A DNA stretch of 64,000 nt from Paracoccus sp. M683 (GTDB lineage: Bacteria > Pseudomonadota > Alphaproteobacteria > Rhodobacterales > Rhodobacteraceae), in assembly GCF_007096355.1 (NCBI RefSeq), contig NZ_VKDF01000003.1:186001-250000 (forward strand). The letters are read 5' to 3'. The position numbers were made by a program, and so were the translations under genes. A model generated the notes under the pieces. That model was not told the origin of the DNA. It searched no databases and saw only the letters and a program-made list of their open reading frames with translations. Each line of letters opens with the position of its first letter. Position 1 is the stretch's first letter. Shown in pieces: positions 57,103 through 64,000 of this stretch.

Positions 57103-57987
57103 ATGAAAATCGCCGAATATGTCAGGGGCAGCCTGCCGGGAATCGTGGCGTTCTGCGAAGCAGAGGATGCGGCCGAATTTGGGCGGCTGTGTGATCGGGC
57201 CTGGTCGAAAGAGGTTTTCGATCTTGGCCATCCATTCTGGTCGAGGGTCGAGACCATCGCGCCAGACCAGTCGCGCCGCTATTGGCGCGAGATCCGGCAT
57301 GTGAATGGGATTGCGGTGCGGGTGACAAGCCAGTGGTTCAATCCGCCGGCCAGCCGCAGTCTGTTCTTGCTGAAGCAATATCTGACGGCGCGAGGATTGC
57401 CCTTGCCGGATTGTGCGCTGCCGTCCGAGGAACCGTCTGCCGGGAAAGTGGTGCGGGCTGGTGCCTCTGGCGGTCGCGGACGATATCGCAGTCCCGCGAT
57501 CGGAAACGCCCAGAACGGCTTGATCCGCAGCATTCTGGCCCGAATTGGCGAGGAGAGTTTTGGCCTGGCGGATTGGCAGGCTGTGGTTGCCGCCTTTGGT
57601 CATCGCTGCGCCTATTGCGGTGAACCAGGGGTGCTTGAGATGGATCATGTCATTCCGATCAATCGCAAATCGCTTGGCGAGCATCGTCTGGGAAATCTGG
57701 TGCCAAGTTGTGCGCGTTGCAATGCCAGCAAGGGTAATCGCGATTTTCGGGAATTTCTTGCAGATCGACCGCAGCGGATCCAGGCGATCACGACCCATAT
57801 GGAGCGGTTCGGCTATCGCCCCATAGGCGCGGACCCGCGGCTTCAGCTGGTGTTTCAACAGGCCCATGACGAACTGCGGCAGCTGGCGGATCGCTATGCC
57901 GTTATCATCGAGACGGTTCTGTCCGGCGAAGCAGGTGACGCCCGGAGAATGCTGCCCGAGGAGAGGTTCGCCGCTCCGCTGCCTTGA
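57103..57987 (+). CDS. HNH endonuclease-domain protein
   Basis: A 294-residue protein. The N-terminal 150 residues (MKIAEYVRGSLPGIVAFCEA, SRRYWREIRHVNGIAVRVTS) match nothing I know; they are followed by a basic linker. Residues 165-215 form an HNH nuclease: C169 and C172 (CAYCGEPG), D181-H182 (MDHVIPINR), N198, and C203/C206 in CARCNASKGNRD, so the zinc and catalytic residues are complete. The C-terminus is helical. It may cut DNA as a stand-alone or accessory nuclease. I chose the ATG at 57103, after GGAGCGGG; earlier in-frame codons reach 56986. Confidence 0.82.
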   Translation: MKIAEYVRGSLPGIVAFCEAEDAAEFGRLCDRAWSKEVFDLGHPFWSRVETIAPDQSRRYWREIRHVNGIAVRVTSQWFNPPASRSLFLLKQYLTARGLPLPDCALPSEEPSAGKVVRAGASGGRGRYRSPAIGNAQNGLIRSILARIGEESFGLADWQAVVAAFGHRCAYCGEPGVLEMDHVIPINRKSLGEHRLGNLVPSCARCNASKGNRDFREFLADRPQRIQAITTHMERFGYRPIGADPRLQLVFQQAHDELRQLADRYAVIIETVLSGEAGDARRMLPEERFAAPLP

Positions 57988-58049
57988 CCAGGGATGGATG
58001 CTGCGCATTCTGGGCTGATGATCATTCACTGGCACTGAACGGAGATGTC

Positions 58050-58502
58050 ATGACCGCGCCGTCCATTCGACCCCTTGCCCTGTCTGATCGCGATCAATGG
58101 CAGGCGCTTTATGAGGGTTATCAGGCCTTTTATGACAGGAGAGGACTGCAACAGGGCTTCTATGACACGGCATTCGCGCGATTGCTTTCAGGCAATCCGG
58201 CCGATTTTCACGGGCTGGTCGCCGAAGAAAAGGGGCAATTGCTGGGCCTGACCCACTATGTCTTTCATCCGAACCTGTGGCGGACCGAAGGCGTCTGCTA
58301 TTTGCAGGATCTGTTCACGACTGCCGAGGCGCGTGGCCGGGGCGTGGCACGCGGGCTGATCCAGGCGGTCTATGCCGCAGCCGATGCGCGGGGCGTTCCG
58401 GCCGTCTATTGGCTGACGGCCGAGAATAATTATCCGGGGCGCATGCTTTACGACAAGGTCGCGGTGAAATCGCCCTTCATCCGCTATAACCGGGCGCTTT
58501 AG
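58050..58502 (+). CDS. GNAT family N-acetyltransferase
   Basis: A 150-residue acetyltransferase. The acetyl-CoA loop is [16 protein letters not shown], preceded by the beta-4 strand CYLQDLFT and followed by [18 protein letters not shown]. The acceptor is unknown. GGAG lies five bases before the ATG at 58050; the frame is open to 57984. It is convergent with glmM, the stop codons overlapping by four bases. Confidence 0.88.
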   Translation: MTAPSIRPLALSDRDQWQALYEGYQAFYDRRGLQQGFYDTAFARLLSGNPADFHGLVAEEKGQLLGLTHYVFHPNLWRTEGVCYLQDLFTTAEARGRGVARGLIQAVYAAADARGVPAVYWLTAENNYPGRMLYDKVAVKSPFIRYNRAL

Positions 58503-59842
58503 GCCGCGCGTTCGACGGCGGCGACGATGCCGTCGACGACTTCGCGCAGAATTGCCTCGTCCTCTGCCTCGGCCATGACCCGGATCAGCGGCTCGGTCCC
58601 CGATTTGCGGATCAGCACGCGGCCAGAGCCGCTGAGCCGGCGTTCGGCCTCGGCGATCACCGCCTTGACGGCTTCGGCTGACAGCGGGTCCGCACCGGCC
58701 GCATAGCGGACATTCTTCAGCATTTGCGGGACCGGGTCGAACTGGCTGATCAGCCGACTGGCCGGTTGGCCGCTATCGGCCATGGCGGCAAGAAATTGCA
58801 GGCCCGCGATCAGGCCGTCGCCGGTCGTCGCGTAATCGGTCATCACGATATGGCCCGATTGTTCGCCACCCAGATTGAAGCCCTGACCGCGCATCCGTTC
58901 CACCACATAGCGATCGCCGACCTTGGTGCGTTCCAGCCGCAGGCCGCGCCCCTGAAGATAGCGTTCCAGCCCCAGATTGGACATCACGGTCGCGACCAGC
59001 GCCCCGCCTTTCAGCCGGCCCTCATCGGCCCAACGACCGGCCAGCAGGGCCATGATCTGATCGCCATCGGCCAGACGGCCGGTTTCGTCGATGATCGCCA
59101 CGCGGTCGGCATCGCCGTCCAGCGAGATGCCCAGATCGGCGCCATGTTTCAGCACAGCCGCGGCGCAGGCCTCGGGGTGGGTGCTGCCGACGCCGGCATT
59201 GATATTGGTGCCATCGGGTTCGACGCCCACCGGGATCACCTCGGCGCCCAACTCCCACAGCACATCGGGCGCGGCGCGATAGGCGGCGCCATTGGCGCAA
59301 TCGACCACGACCTTCAGCCCGTCAAGCCGCTGCCCCGTCGGGAATGTGGTCTTTGCATATTCGACATAGCGCCCGCGCCCGTCGTCGATGCGCTTGGCGC
59401 GGCCGATGTTTTCGGGCTGGGCGGGGGTGATTTCGCCGGTGGCGATGCGCTCGATCTCGGCCTCGGCCTCATCGGACAGCTTGAAGCCGTCAGGGCCGAA
59501 GAACTTGATGCCGTTATCGGCGGCCGGGTTGTGGCTGGCCGAGATCATGATGCCGACATCGGCCCGCATGGAACGTGTCAGAAAGCCCACAGCAGGGGTT
59601 GGCACCGGCCCCAGCAGCAGCACGTTCATGCCGGTGCTGGTCAGCCCGGCGGTCAGCGCGTTTTCCAGCATATAGCCCGACAGGCGGGTATCCTTGCCGA
59701 TCACGACGCGATGCCCGTTGCGGCCGTCACGGCGGAAATAGCGGCCGGCGGCGGCGCCAAGGCGCAGCGCCATCTCGGCGGTCATCGGATAGGTATTGGC
59801 ACGGCCCCTGACGCCGTCGGTTCCGAAAAGCTTTCTGCTCAT
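58499..59842 (-). CDS. glmM: Phosphoglucosamine mutase
   Basis: A 447-residue enzyme turning glucosamine-6-phosphate into glucosamine-1-phosphate for UDP-GlcNAc and so peptidoglycan and [14 protein letters not shown] opens the protein, the phospho-Ser is S103 in ISASHNP, the metal loop is SLDGDADRV, and [12 protein letters not shown] binds the sugar phosphate. Length is normal. I chose the ATG at 59842; it overlaps the folP stop by four bases. It is the last gene of the folB-folP-glmM operon. Confidence 0.96.
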   Translation of the reverse strand: MSRKLFGTDGVRGRANTYPMTAEMALRLGAAAGRYFRRDGRNGHRVVIGKDTRLSGYMLENALTAGLTSTGMNVLLLGPVPTPAVGFLTRSMRADVGIMISASHNPAADNGIKFFGPDGFKLSDEAEAEIERIATGEITPAQPENIGRAKRIDDGRGRYVEYAKTTFPTGQRLDGLKVVVDCANGAAYRAAPDVLWELGAEVIPVGVEPDGTNINAGVGSTHPEACAAAVLKHGADLGISLDGDADRVAIIDETGRLADGDQIMALLAGRWADEGRLKGGALVATVMSNLGLERYLQGRGLRLERTKVGDRYVVERMRGQGFNLGGEQSGHIVMTDYATTGDGLIAGLQFLAAMADSGQPASRLISQFDPVPQMLKNVRYAAGADPLSAEAVKAVIAEAERRLSGSGRVLIRKSGTEPLIRVMAEAEDEAILREVVDGIVAAVERAA

Positions 59843-60828
59843 TCTTGTTTTGCCCCGTTTTCCTGCAATGCGCCCCACATGCGCAGTCCCTGTCTTATCA
59901 TGGCCGCGTCGTGGACGCGGTGGATCTGTATGCCCTGCGCGACGGCCTCGATGGTCAGCGCCAATGTGCCCGGTCCGCGATCTGCGGCGATTTCTGCCCC
60001 GCCGATCGTGCCGATGAACCGCTTGCGCGATACGCCCAGCAGAACCGGGCAGCCAAGCCCGTGAAACAGCGAGATTCGCCGCAGGATCGCCAAATTATGC
60101 GCGCTTGTCTTGCCAAAACCAATGCCGGGGTCGATCACGATCCTGTCGCGGGCGATCCCGGCTGCGACGGCCCTGTCAACGCGCGCAGCCAGCGCGTCAT
60201 AGACATCCAGCAGCACATCGCCATAGCGCGGATCGTCCTGCATGGTTTCCGGCAGGCCCTGCGCATGCATCAGGCAGACCGGAACGCCGGCCTTGGCCAC
60301 CAGCGGGGGCAAATCGGGATCGAAATCGAAGCCCGAGACATCATTGATCATCCCCGCACCCGCCGACAGGGCCGCCCGCGCCACGCCCGCCTTGCGCGTA
60401 TCGGCCGAGATTGGCGCTTGCGCCGCCATGGCGCTGATCACCGGAAGGATGCGGGCGATTTCCTCGGCCTGGGACAGCTCGGCCGCGCCTGGTCGGGTGG
60501 ACTCGCCGCCAATGTCCAGAATCTCGGCCCCCTGATCCAGCAGCGCCCGCGCCTGATTCAGCGGCTGATAGGCGCCGCCATCGGAAAAACTGTCGGGCGT
60601 GGCATTCACGATCCCCATCAGGCGGGGCTGGTCCATGGACAGGCCCAGCACGGGCGCGCGCGGGGCCGTCAGGGCGTGCATCACCTCGTCGGGGGCGGTG
60701 TCGACGATGCGCGGGGGCCTGCCGCGCGCCAGCAGTTCGAATTGCGAAAACCGCGTCCAGCCGCCGGCCAGTTGCCAGCGCCCCGTCAGCGGGGAGGGAA
60801 CAGGGCGGTAATAGGCCGCGTCGGTCAT
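59839..60828 (-). CDS. folP: Dihydropteroate synthase
   Basis: A 329-residue DHPS, joining p-aminobenzoate to the pterin pyrophosphate in folate synthesis and the target of sulphonamides. The catalytic part starts at about residue 70 ([16 protein letters not shown]), then [44 protein letters not shown] and GVSRKRFIG. Roughly 65 extra N-terminal residues precede it, more than in E. coli. The start overlaps the folB stop (ATGA), and the stop overlaps the glmM start. Confidence 0.95.
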   Translation of the reverse strand: MTDAAYYRPVPSPLTGRWQLAGGWTRFSQFELLARGRPPRIVDTAPDEVMHALTAPRAPVLGLSMDQPRLMGIVNATPDSFSDGGAYQPLNQARALLDQGAEILDIGGESTRPGAAELSQAEEIARILPVISAMAAQAPISADTRKAGVARAALSAGAGMINDVSGFDFDPDLPPLVAKAGVPVCLMHAQGLPETMQDDPRYGDVLLDVYDALAARVDRAVAAGIARDRIVIDPGIGFGKTSAHNLAILRRISLFHGLGCPVLLGVSRKRFIGTIGGAEIAADRGPGTLALTIEAVAQGIQIHRVHDAAMIRQGLRMWGALQENGAKQE

Positions 60829-61610
60829 GGCAGGCGCGTGATCGGCAGGTTGAAGCCGGGCGGCGCTGGCGGCAGGTCGGCACCGCCGGGCAGCGCGAAA
60901 TCCAGCCGCGCCGCGTTCAGCCGATGGGCCAGCCAGAAAGCCAGCGCATGCGGATCGGCGGGCAGATCGGTTTCATCCGCCGTCATCCGGTATGGCGCCC
61001 AGACCAGAGAGCGGCCGGCCGCGATGGACCAGTCGATCTCGGTCCGCGTGTCGGCGATGTCCAGCCCAAGGCGTCCGGCCATCGCCCAGGCCGCCTGATC
61101 CAGCGCCAGCAGGGCGATCCGCCGCTGATCGCCGTCCGAGGGCAGGGGCAGCGCCGGCGCGTCGGGCAGGATCACCACAGGCGCATCCGGCAGCGTCACA
61201 GGGCGACCCATGAACAACAGCGCGGGCCGTGCAACCGATGCCGGGGCAGCAGCCCGTCCGGCGTTGCGGATGATGGTGATGCCAAGCGCGCCGGGCACGC
61301 GATCCAGCTTTTCTATGCCCACCTCGATCCGCGCTGCGGCCGGGTGGGACAGAACCTCATCGGCGATCTTTTCAGCCAGTGTTTCCAGCAGGTTATAGCG
61401 CTGATCGGCCAATCCGGCGGTGATGGCCTGGGTCAGGACGTCATAGGACAGAATATCGTCGACATGATCCTGGGCGCCGCTGGCCGGGCGCGCCAGATCG
61501 ACGGTCAGGTTAAAGCGCAGCCGCTGCGGGTGACCCCGTTCGGACTGGAAGGCGCCGATATCGGCACTGACCAGATAATCGCGCAGATGGATTCGGTCGG
61601 CTTGGGTCAT
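60825..61610 (-). CDS. folB: Dihydroneopterin aldolase with C-terminal extension
   Basis: A 261-residue protein. Residues 1-120 are a FolB aldolase: IHLRDYLVSADIGAFQSERG, YDVLTQAITAGLADQRYNLL and ETLAEKIADEVL, with the family's catalytic Glu and Tyr regions. A FolB protein is normally about 120 residues; here a further 140 residues follow (VILPDAPALPLPSDGDQRRI, ending NLPITRLP), whose fold I do not recognise and which lack HPPK motifs. It begins an operon with folP and glmM. I chose the ATG at 61610 (AAAGGG upstream); the frame is open to 61682. Confidence 0.88.
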   Translation of the reverse strand: MTQADRIHLRDYLVSADIGAFQSERGHPQRLRFNLTVDLARPASGAQDHVDDILSYDVLTQAITAGLADQRYNLLETLAEKIADEVLSHPAAARIEVGIEKLDRVPGALGITIIRNAGRAAAPASVARPALLFMGRPVTLPDAPVVILPDAPALPLPSDGDQRRIALLALDQAAWAMAGRLGLDIADTRTEIDWSIAAGRSLVWAPYRMTADETDLPADPHALAFWLAHRLNAARLDFALPGGADLPPAPPGFNLPITRLP

Positions 61611-61671
61611 GGCACCCTTTCCCAGCATTGCGGCCATCGCGCAAGAGGCAGGGCCAGCCGACAGAAAGAAA

Positions 61672-61695
61672 CCGCCCGACATCTCTGCCGGGCGG
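61672..61695 (-). terminator. Intrinsic terminator of the SleB-like gene
   Basis: CCGCCCG (61672-61678) pairs with CGGGCGG (61689-61695) over a ten-base loop; on the minus strand it is followed by TTTCTTTC. It separates the hydrolase gene from the folB operon. Confidence 0.7.
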
Positions 61696-61742
61696 CCTGT
61701 TTTCTTATGCGCGTCCGGGCCATTGGCCTGGCCTTTGCCGGA

Positions 61743-62378
61743 TCAGTTCGAGGCGACCCGCTGGCCGGTGCGATAGAAGATGTGGCGACCGATCTGGACC
61801 GTGCGCTGGAAGCGACGTGACCAGGCCGGGCGAACAGCCGGCGTGTGGAAATAGGTCGCGCCGCCAGTCAGGTTCCCGGTTCCGCCCGACAGGGCGTTCT
61901 CGGCCACCTGACGAACCCGCAGATAGGTCCCGCGATTGCGGATCGTCTTGCGCCCGCCGATGGTATAGCTGAACTGGCTGCGCTGGTTGATCACGCCGCA
62001 GACGCTGTTCGGGAAGCGGCCGCTTTTCACGCGGTTCAGGATCACTTCGGCCACGGCCGCCTGACCCTGACGACCCTCGCCGCGGGCTTCGAAATACAGC
62101 GCCTCGGCAAGGCAATCCAGATCGTTGGCCGTATAGCCACCGGCGGCGGCGTTGGTCAGATAGATCTGTTCGGGGCCGCCCTCGATCTTGACGGGGGCGG
62201 CATCGGCATAAAGCAGCGGCTTGGGCCGCGGCATGTCCATGGGGGCCGAAATGGCATGCATGGAGGCATCGGTATAGACGGTGCTGGAACCCGTGGCATG
62301 GGCCGCACCCGAGGCAGTAGCGGAAACAACCGCAACAGAGAGACAATTACGCATCAGCTTTGGCAGCAGCGTTTGCAT
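61743..62378 (-). CDS. SleB-like cell wall hydrolase, secreted
   Basis: A 211-residue exported protein: an N-terminal signal (CLSVAVVSATASGAAHA) follows a short basic leader. The C-terminal 115 residues are a SleB/Hydrolase_2 domain with CLAEALYFEARGEGRQGQAA holding the likely catalytic Glu, VILNRVKSGRFPNSVCGVIN and GATYFHTP. It lacks a lipobox, unlike its relative at 3001-3522, so is probably soluble in the periplasm. I chose the ATG at 62378; the frame is open far upstream, but that part is not family-like. Confidence 0.87.
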   Translation of the reverse strand: MQTLLPKLMRNCLSVAVVSATASGAAHATGSSTVYTDASMHAISAPMDMPRPKPLLYADAAPVKIEGGPEQIYLTNAAAGGYTANDLDCLAEALYFEARGEGRQGQAAVAEVILNRVKSGRFPNSVCGVINQRSQFSYTIGGRKTIRNRGTYLRVRQVAENALSGGTGNLTGGATYFHTPAVRPAWSRRFQRTVQIGRHIFYRTGQRVASN

Positions 62379-62622
62379 ATTCGGACCTGTATCGTCGTTG
62401 ACGTTAGATGACCCCGAAAAGGGCCGAACCAGTCCGAGCAGTAGACCGGCACGTTCATCGACGATGTGGATAGGATTATCGGCGGCAGGCTTTCCACCAC
62501 ACAGGCGCGTGAGTTTCCGAATCGCTATGCTGCGGCGCAGAATTGGCGGTATCTTGCCGATGATCACGGTAATAAACGGCAGAAATCAGCAATTTGCGCC
62601 GATTTTTAGGTCCGTATCGGAA

Positions 62623-64000
62623 CTAATCCGGGAACTGTCTGGGCGGGCGAATGCCCGAATCATCGTAATTGGCCCGAATCGATTCCTGCGCCCCGGCCAG
62701 CCTCGCGACGGGTACACGAAACGGAGAGCAGGAAACATAGGAAAACGCTGCGCGGTGACAAAAGGCGATGGATTCCGGGTTGCCGCCATGTTCGCCGCAA
62801 ACCGACAAGGTGATGTCCGGCATCACCTTGCGCGCACGCTCGGCCCCGATCATCAAAAGCTCGCCCACGCCGTCCTGATCGAGGATGTGGAACGGATCCT
62901 CGTCATAGACGCCCTGACCGACATAAGTGCCCATGAAGCGCCCGGCATCGTCGCGCGACAGGCCATAGGTCATCTGTGTCAGGTCATTGGTGCCGAAGGA
63001 CAGGAAGGCCGCATGGGCGGCAATGTCGCCCGCACGCAGCGCTGCGCGCGGGGTTTCGACCATCACCCCCAGGCGATAGGTGAAATCGGTATGCATCTTG
63101 TTTCTGACCTCGGCCGCGACGGCATCGACGCGGTTCTTGACCAGTTCGACCTCGCGCATGGCCGAGACCAGCGGGATCATGATTTCGGGCACCACCGCCG
63201 CACCGTCGCGGCCGGCCAGTGCCGTGGCCTCGAAAATGGCGCGGGCCTGCATGTCATAGATCTCGGGCATGACGATACCCAGACGCACCCCGCGCATGCC
63301 CAGCATCGGGTTGAACTCGGACAATGCATCGACGCGACGCATGACGTCCGGCAGCGGCAGGTCCAGCGATTCGGCCAGTTCGCGCATGCCGTCGCGGTCA
63401 TGGGGCAGAAATTCGTGCAGCGGCGGGTCGAACAACCGGATCGTGACCGGCAGCCCGGCCATGATCTGAAACAGCGCCGCGAAATCGTCGCGCTGCATCG
63501 GCAGGATGCGTTCCAGCGCCAGGCGGCGATCCTCGGCCTTGTCGGCAAAGATCATCTCTCGCATGGCAGGCAGGCGCTCGGCGTCAAAGAACATGTGCTC
63601 GGTCCGGCACAGCCCGATGCCCTGCGCGTTGAACATCCGCGCCGTGCGGGCATCCTCGGGCGTGTCGGCATTGGCGCGCACGTCGATCTGGCGGAACTGG
63701 TCGGCCCATTCCAGCAATTGCGTGAAACTGTCGTCCAGCGCCGGTTCCAGCATCTCGGCGGCGCCGGCCAGAACCTCGCCGGTGGTGCCGTCGATGGTGA
63801 TGACCTCGCCCTCGCGGAAGCTGCGGTTGCCCGCGCGCAACAGCCGGGTGCGGGTGTCGATGCTGATGCCGGATGCGCCCACGATGCAGGGCAGGCCCAG
63901 CCCGCGCGCGATCACCGCCGCATGGCTGGTGGTGCCGCCGCGTTCGGTCAGAACCGCGACGGATGCATGCATGCCCCGGATATCCTCGGGCACGGTTTCG
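62623..64000 (-). CDS. ppdK: Pyruvate phosphate dikinase, C-terminal part (5' end outside window)
   Basis: The last 458 residues of PPDK, which interconverts pyruvate, ATP and phosphate with phosphoenolpyruvate, AMP and pyrophosphate. The phospho-His domain is visible at the start (ERGGTTSHAAVIARGLGLPC). The PEP/pyruvate-binding TIM barrel follows, with LFDPPLHEFLP, GTNDLTQMTYGLSRDD and the catalytic Cys in LSVCGEHGGNP. The reading frame stays open to the right edge, so the N-terminal ATP-grasp domain lies outside. It may serve gluconeogenesis together with maeB-derived pyruvate. 244 bases separate it from the SleB-like gene. Confidence 0.95.
   Translation of the reverse strand, partial: ETVPEDIRGMHASVAVLTERGGTTSHAAVIARGLGLPCIVGASGISIDTRTRLLRAGNRSFREGEVITIDGTTGEVLAGAAEMLEPALDDSFTQLLEWADQFRQIDVRANADTPEDARTARMFNAQGIGLCRTEHMFFDAERLPAMREMIFADKAEDRRLALERILPMQRDDFAALFQIMAGLPVTIRLFDPPLHEFLPHDRDGMRELAESLDLPLPDVMRRVDALSEFNPMLGMRGVRLGIVMPEIYDMQARAIFEATALAGRDGAAVVPEIMIPLVSAMREVELVKNRVDAVAAEVRNKMHTDFTYRLGVMVETPRAALRAGDIAAHAAFLSFGTNDLTQMTYGLSRDDAGRFMGTYVGQGVYDEDPFHILDQDGVGELLMIGAERARKVMPDITLSVCGEHGGNPESIAFCHRAAFSYVSCSPFRVPVARLAGAQESIRANYDDSGIRPPRQFPD

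Noticed and set aside
56106..57987. MoxR plus HNH nuclease as an anti-phage defence system
   Set aside because: No third component, no effector pairing known to me, and a hairpin between the genes; kept only as a gene-order oddity.

Overview
The window looks like a chromosomal segment of a GC-rich alphaproteobacterium of the order Rhodobacterales, most likely Paracoccus or a close relative. This is inferred from family content and gene order: a folB-folP-glmM operon, a single-cysteine DksA, a SPOR-domain secreted protein, an RluD/DUF6476 divergent pair, and a squalene-synthase-like protein behind cysS. No database search was run. I see no rRNA, tRNA, CRISPR array, insertion sequence or prophage. 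The DNA is densely coding, with many ATGA-type start/stop overlaps.

Layout. 1-9.3 kb: the 3' part of alaS, small enzymes, two cell-wall-active lipoproteins (SleB-like, SLT), gatB, an IMPACT-family protein, a sorbosone-dehydrogenase-like protein and ccdA. 9.4-13.6 kb: a three-gene signalling operon with a small membrane protein, a hybrid histidine kinase carrying two receivers and an HPt domain, and a REC-GGDEF diguanylate cyclase. 14-25 kb: pepF and a GNAT enzyme, a YdeI-like protein, a glycosyltransferase, cysS with an NDUFAF6-like gene, prpE and maeB. 25-29.5 kb: a nucleoside salvage operon cdd-deoA-deoB-add-upp. 29.5-34.5 kb: a SPOR protein, an unknown membrane protein, rpoH, an RluD-type pseudouridine synthase, a DUF6476-like protein and UbiK. 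34.6-37.8 kb: lgt, an NDUFAF7/MidA-like methyltransferase, pgeF and an acetyltransferase. 37.9-43.6 kb: an Lrp regulator divergent from trxB, an unrecognised 62-residue gene, a short-chain dehydrogenase remnant, a cation transporter, and groESL with a perfect CIRCE element. 43.6-51.6 kb: a glycosyltransferase, a TraB/GumN protein, an interrupted gene, and a Kef-type antiporter coupled to a 1002-residue modular protein. 51.8-64 kb: a SIMPL protein, metY, an FAD monooxygenase, dksA, a MoxR ATPase without its usual partner, an HNH nuclease, a GNAT enzyme, the folB-folP-glmM operon, a second SleB-like hydrolase and the 3' part of ppdK.

Themes. Most of the window is housekeeping. Connected functions include nucleoside salvage, heat-shock control (rpoH, CIRCE-groESL), envelope maintenance (two SleB-like hydrolases, an SLT lipoprotein, PgeF, Lgt, SPOR, GlmM) and possible respiratory-complex support (NDUFAF6-like, NDUFAF7-like, UbiK, CcdA). 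I found no convincing new multi-gene system. The least explained items are the 62-residue gene at 39827, the gene with an in-frame stop at 46108-46554, a possible 48-residue ORF or terminator at 3574-3720, the modular protein at 48606-51614, and the MoxR/HNH region with an 18-bp palindrome upstream.
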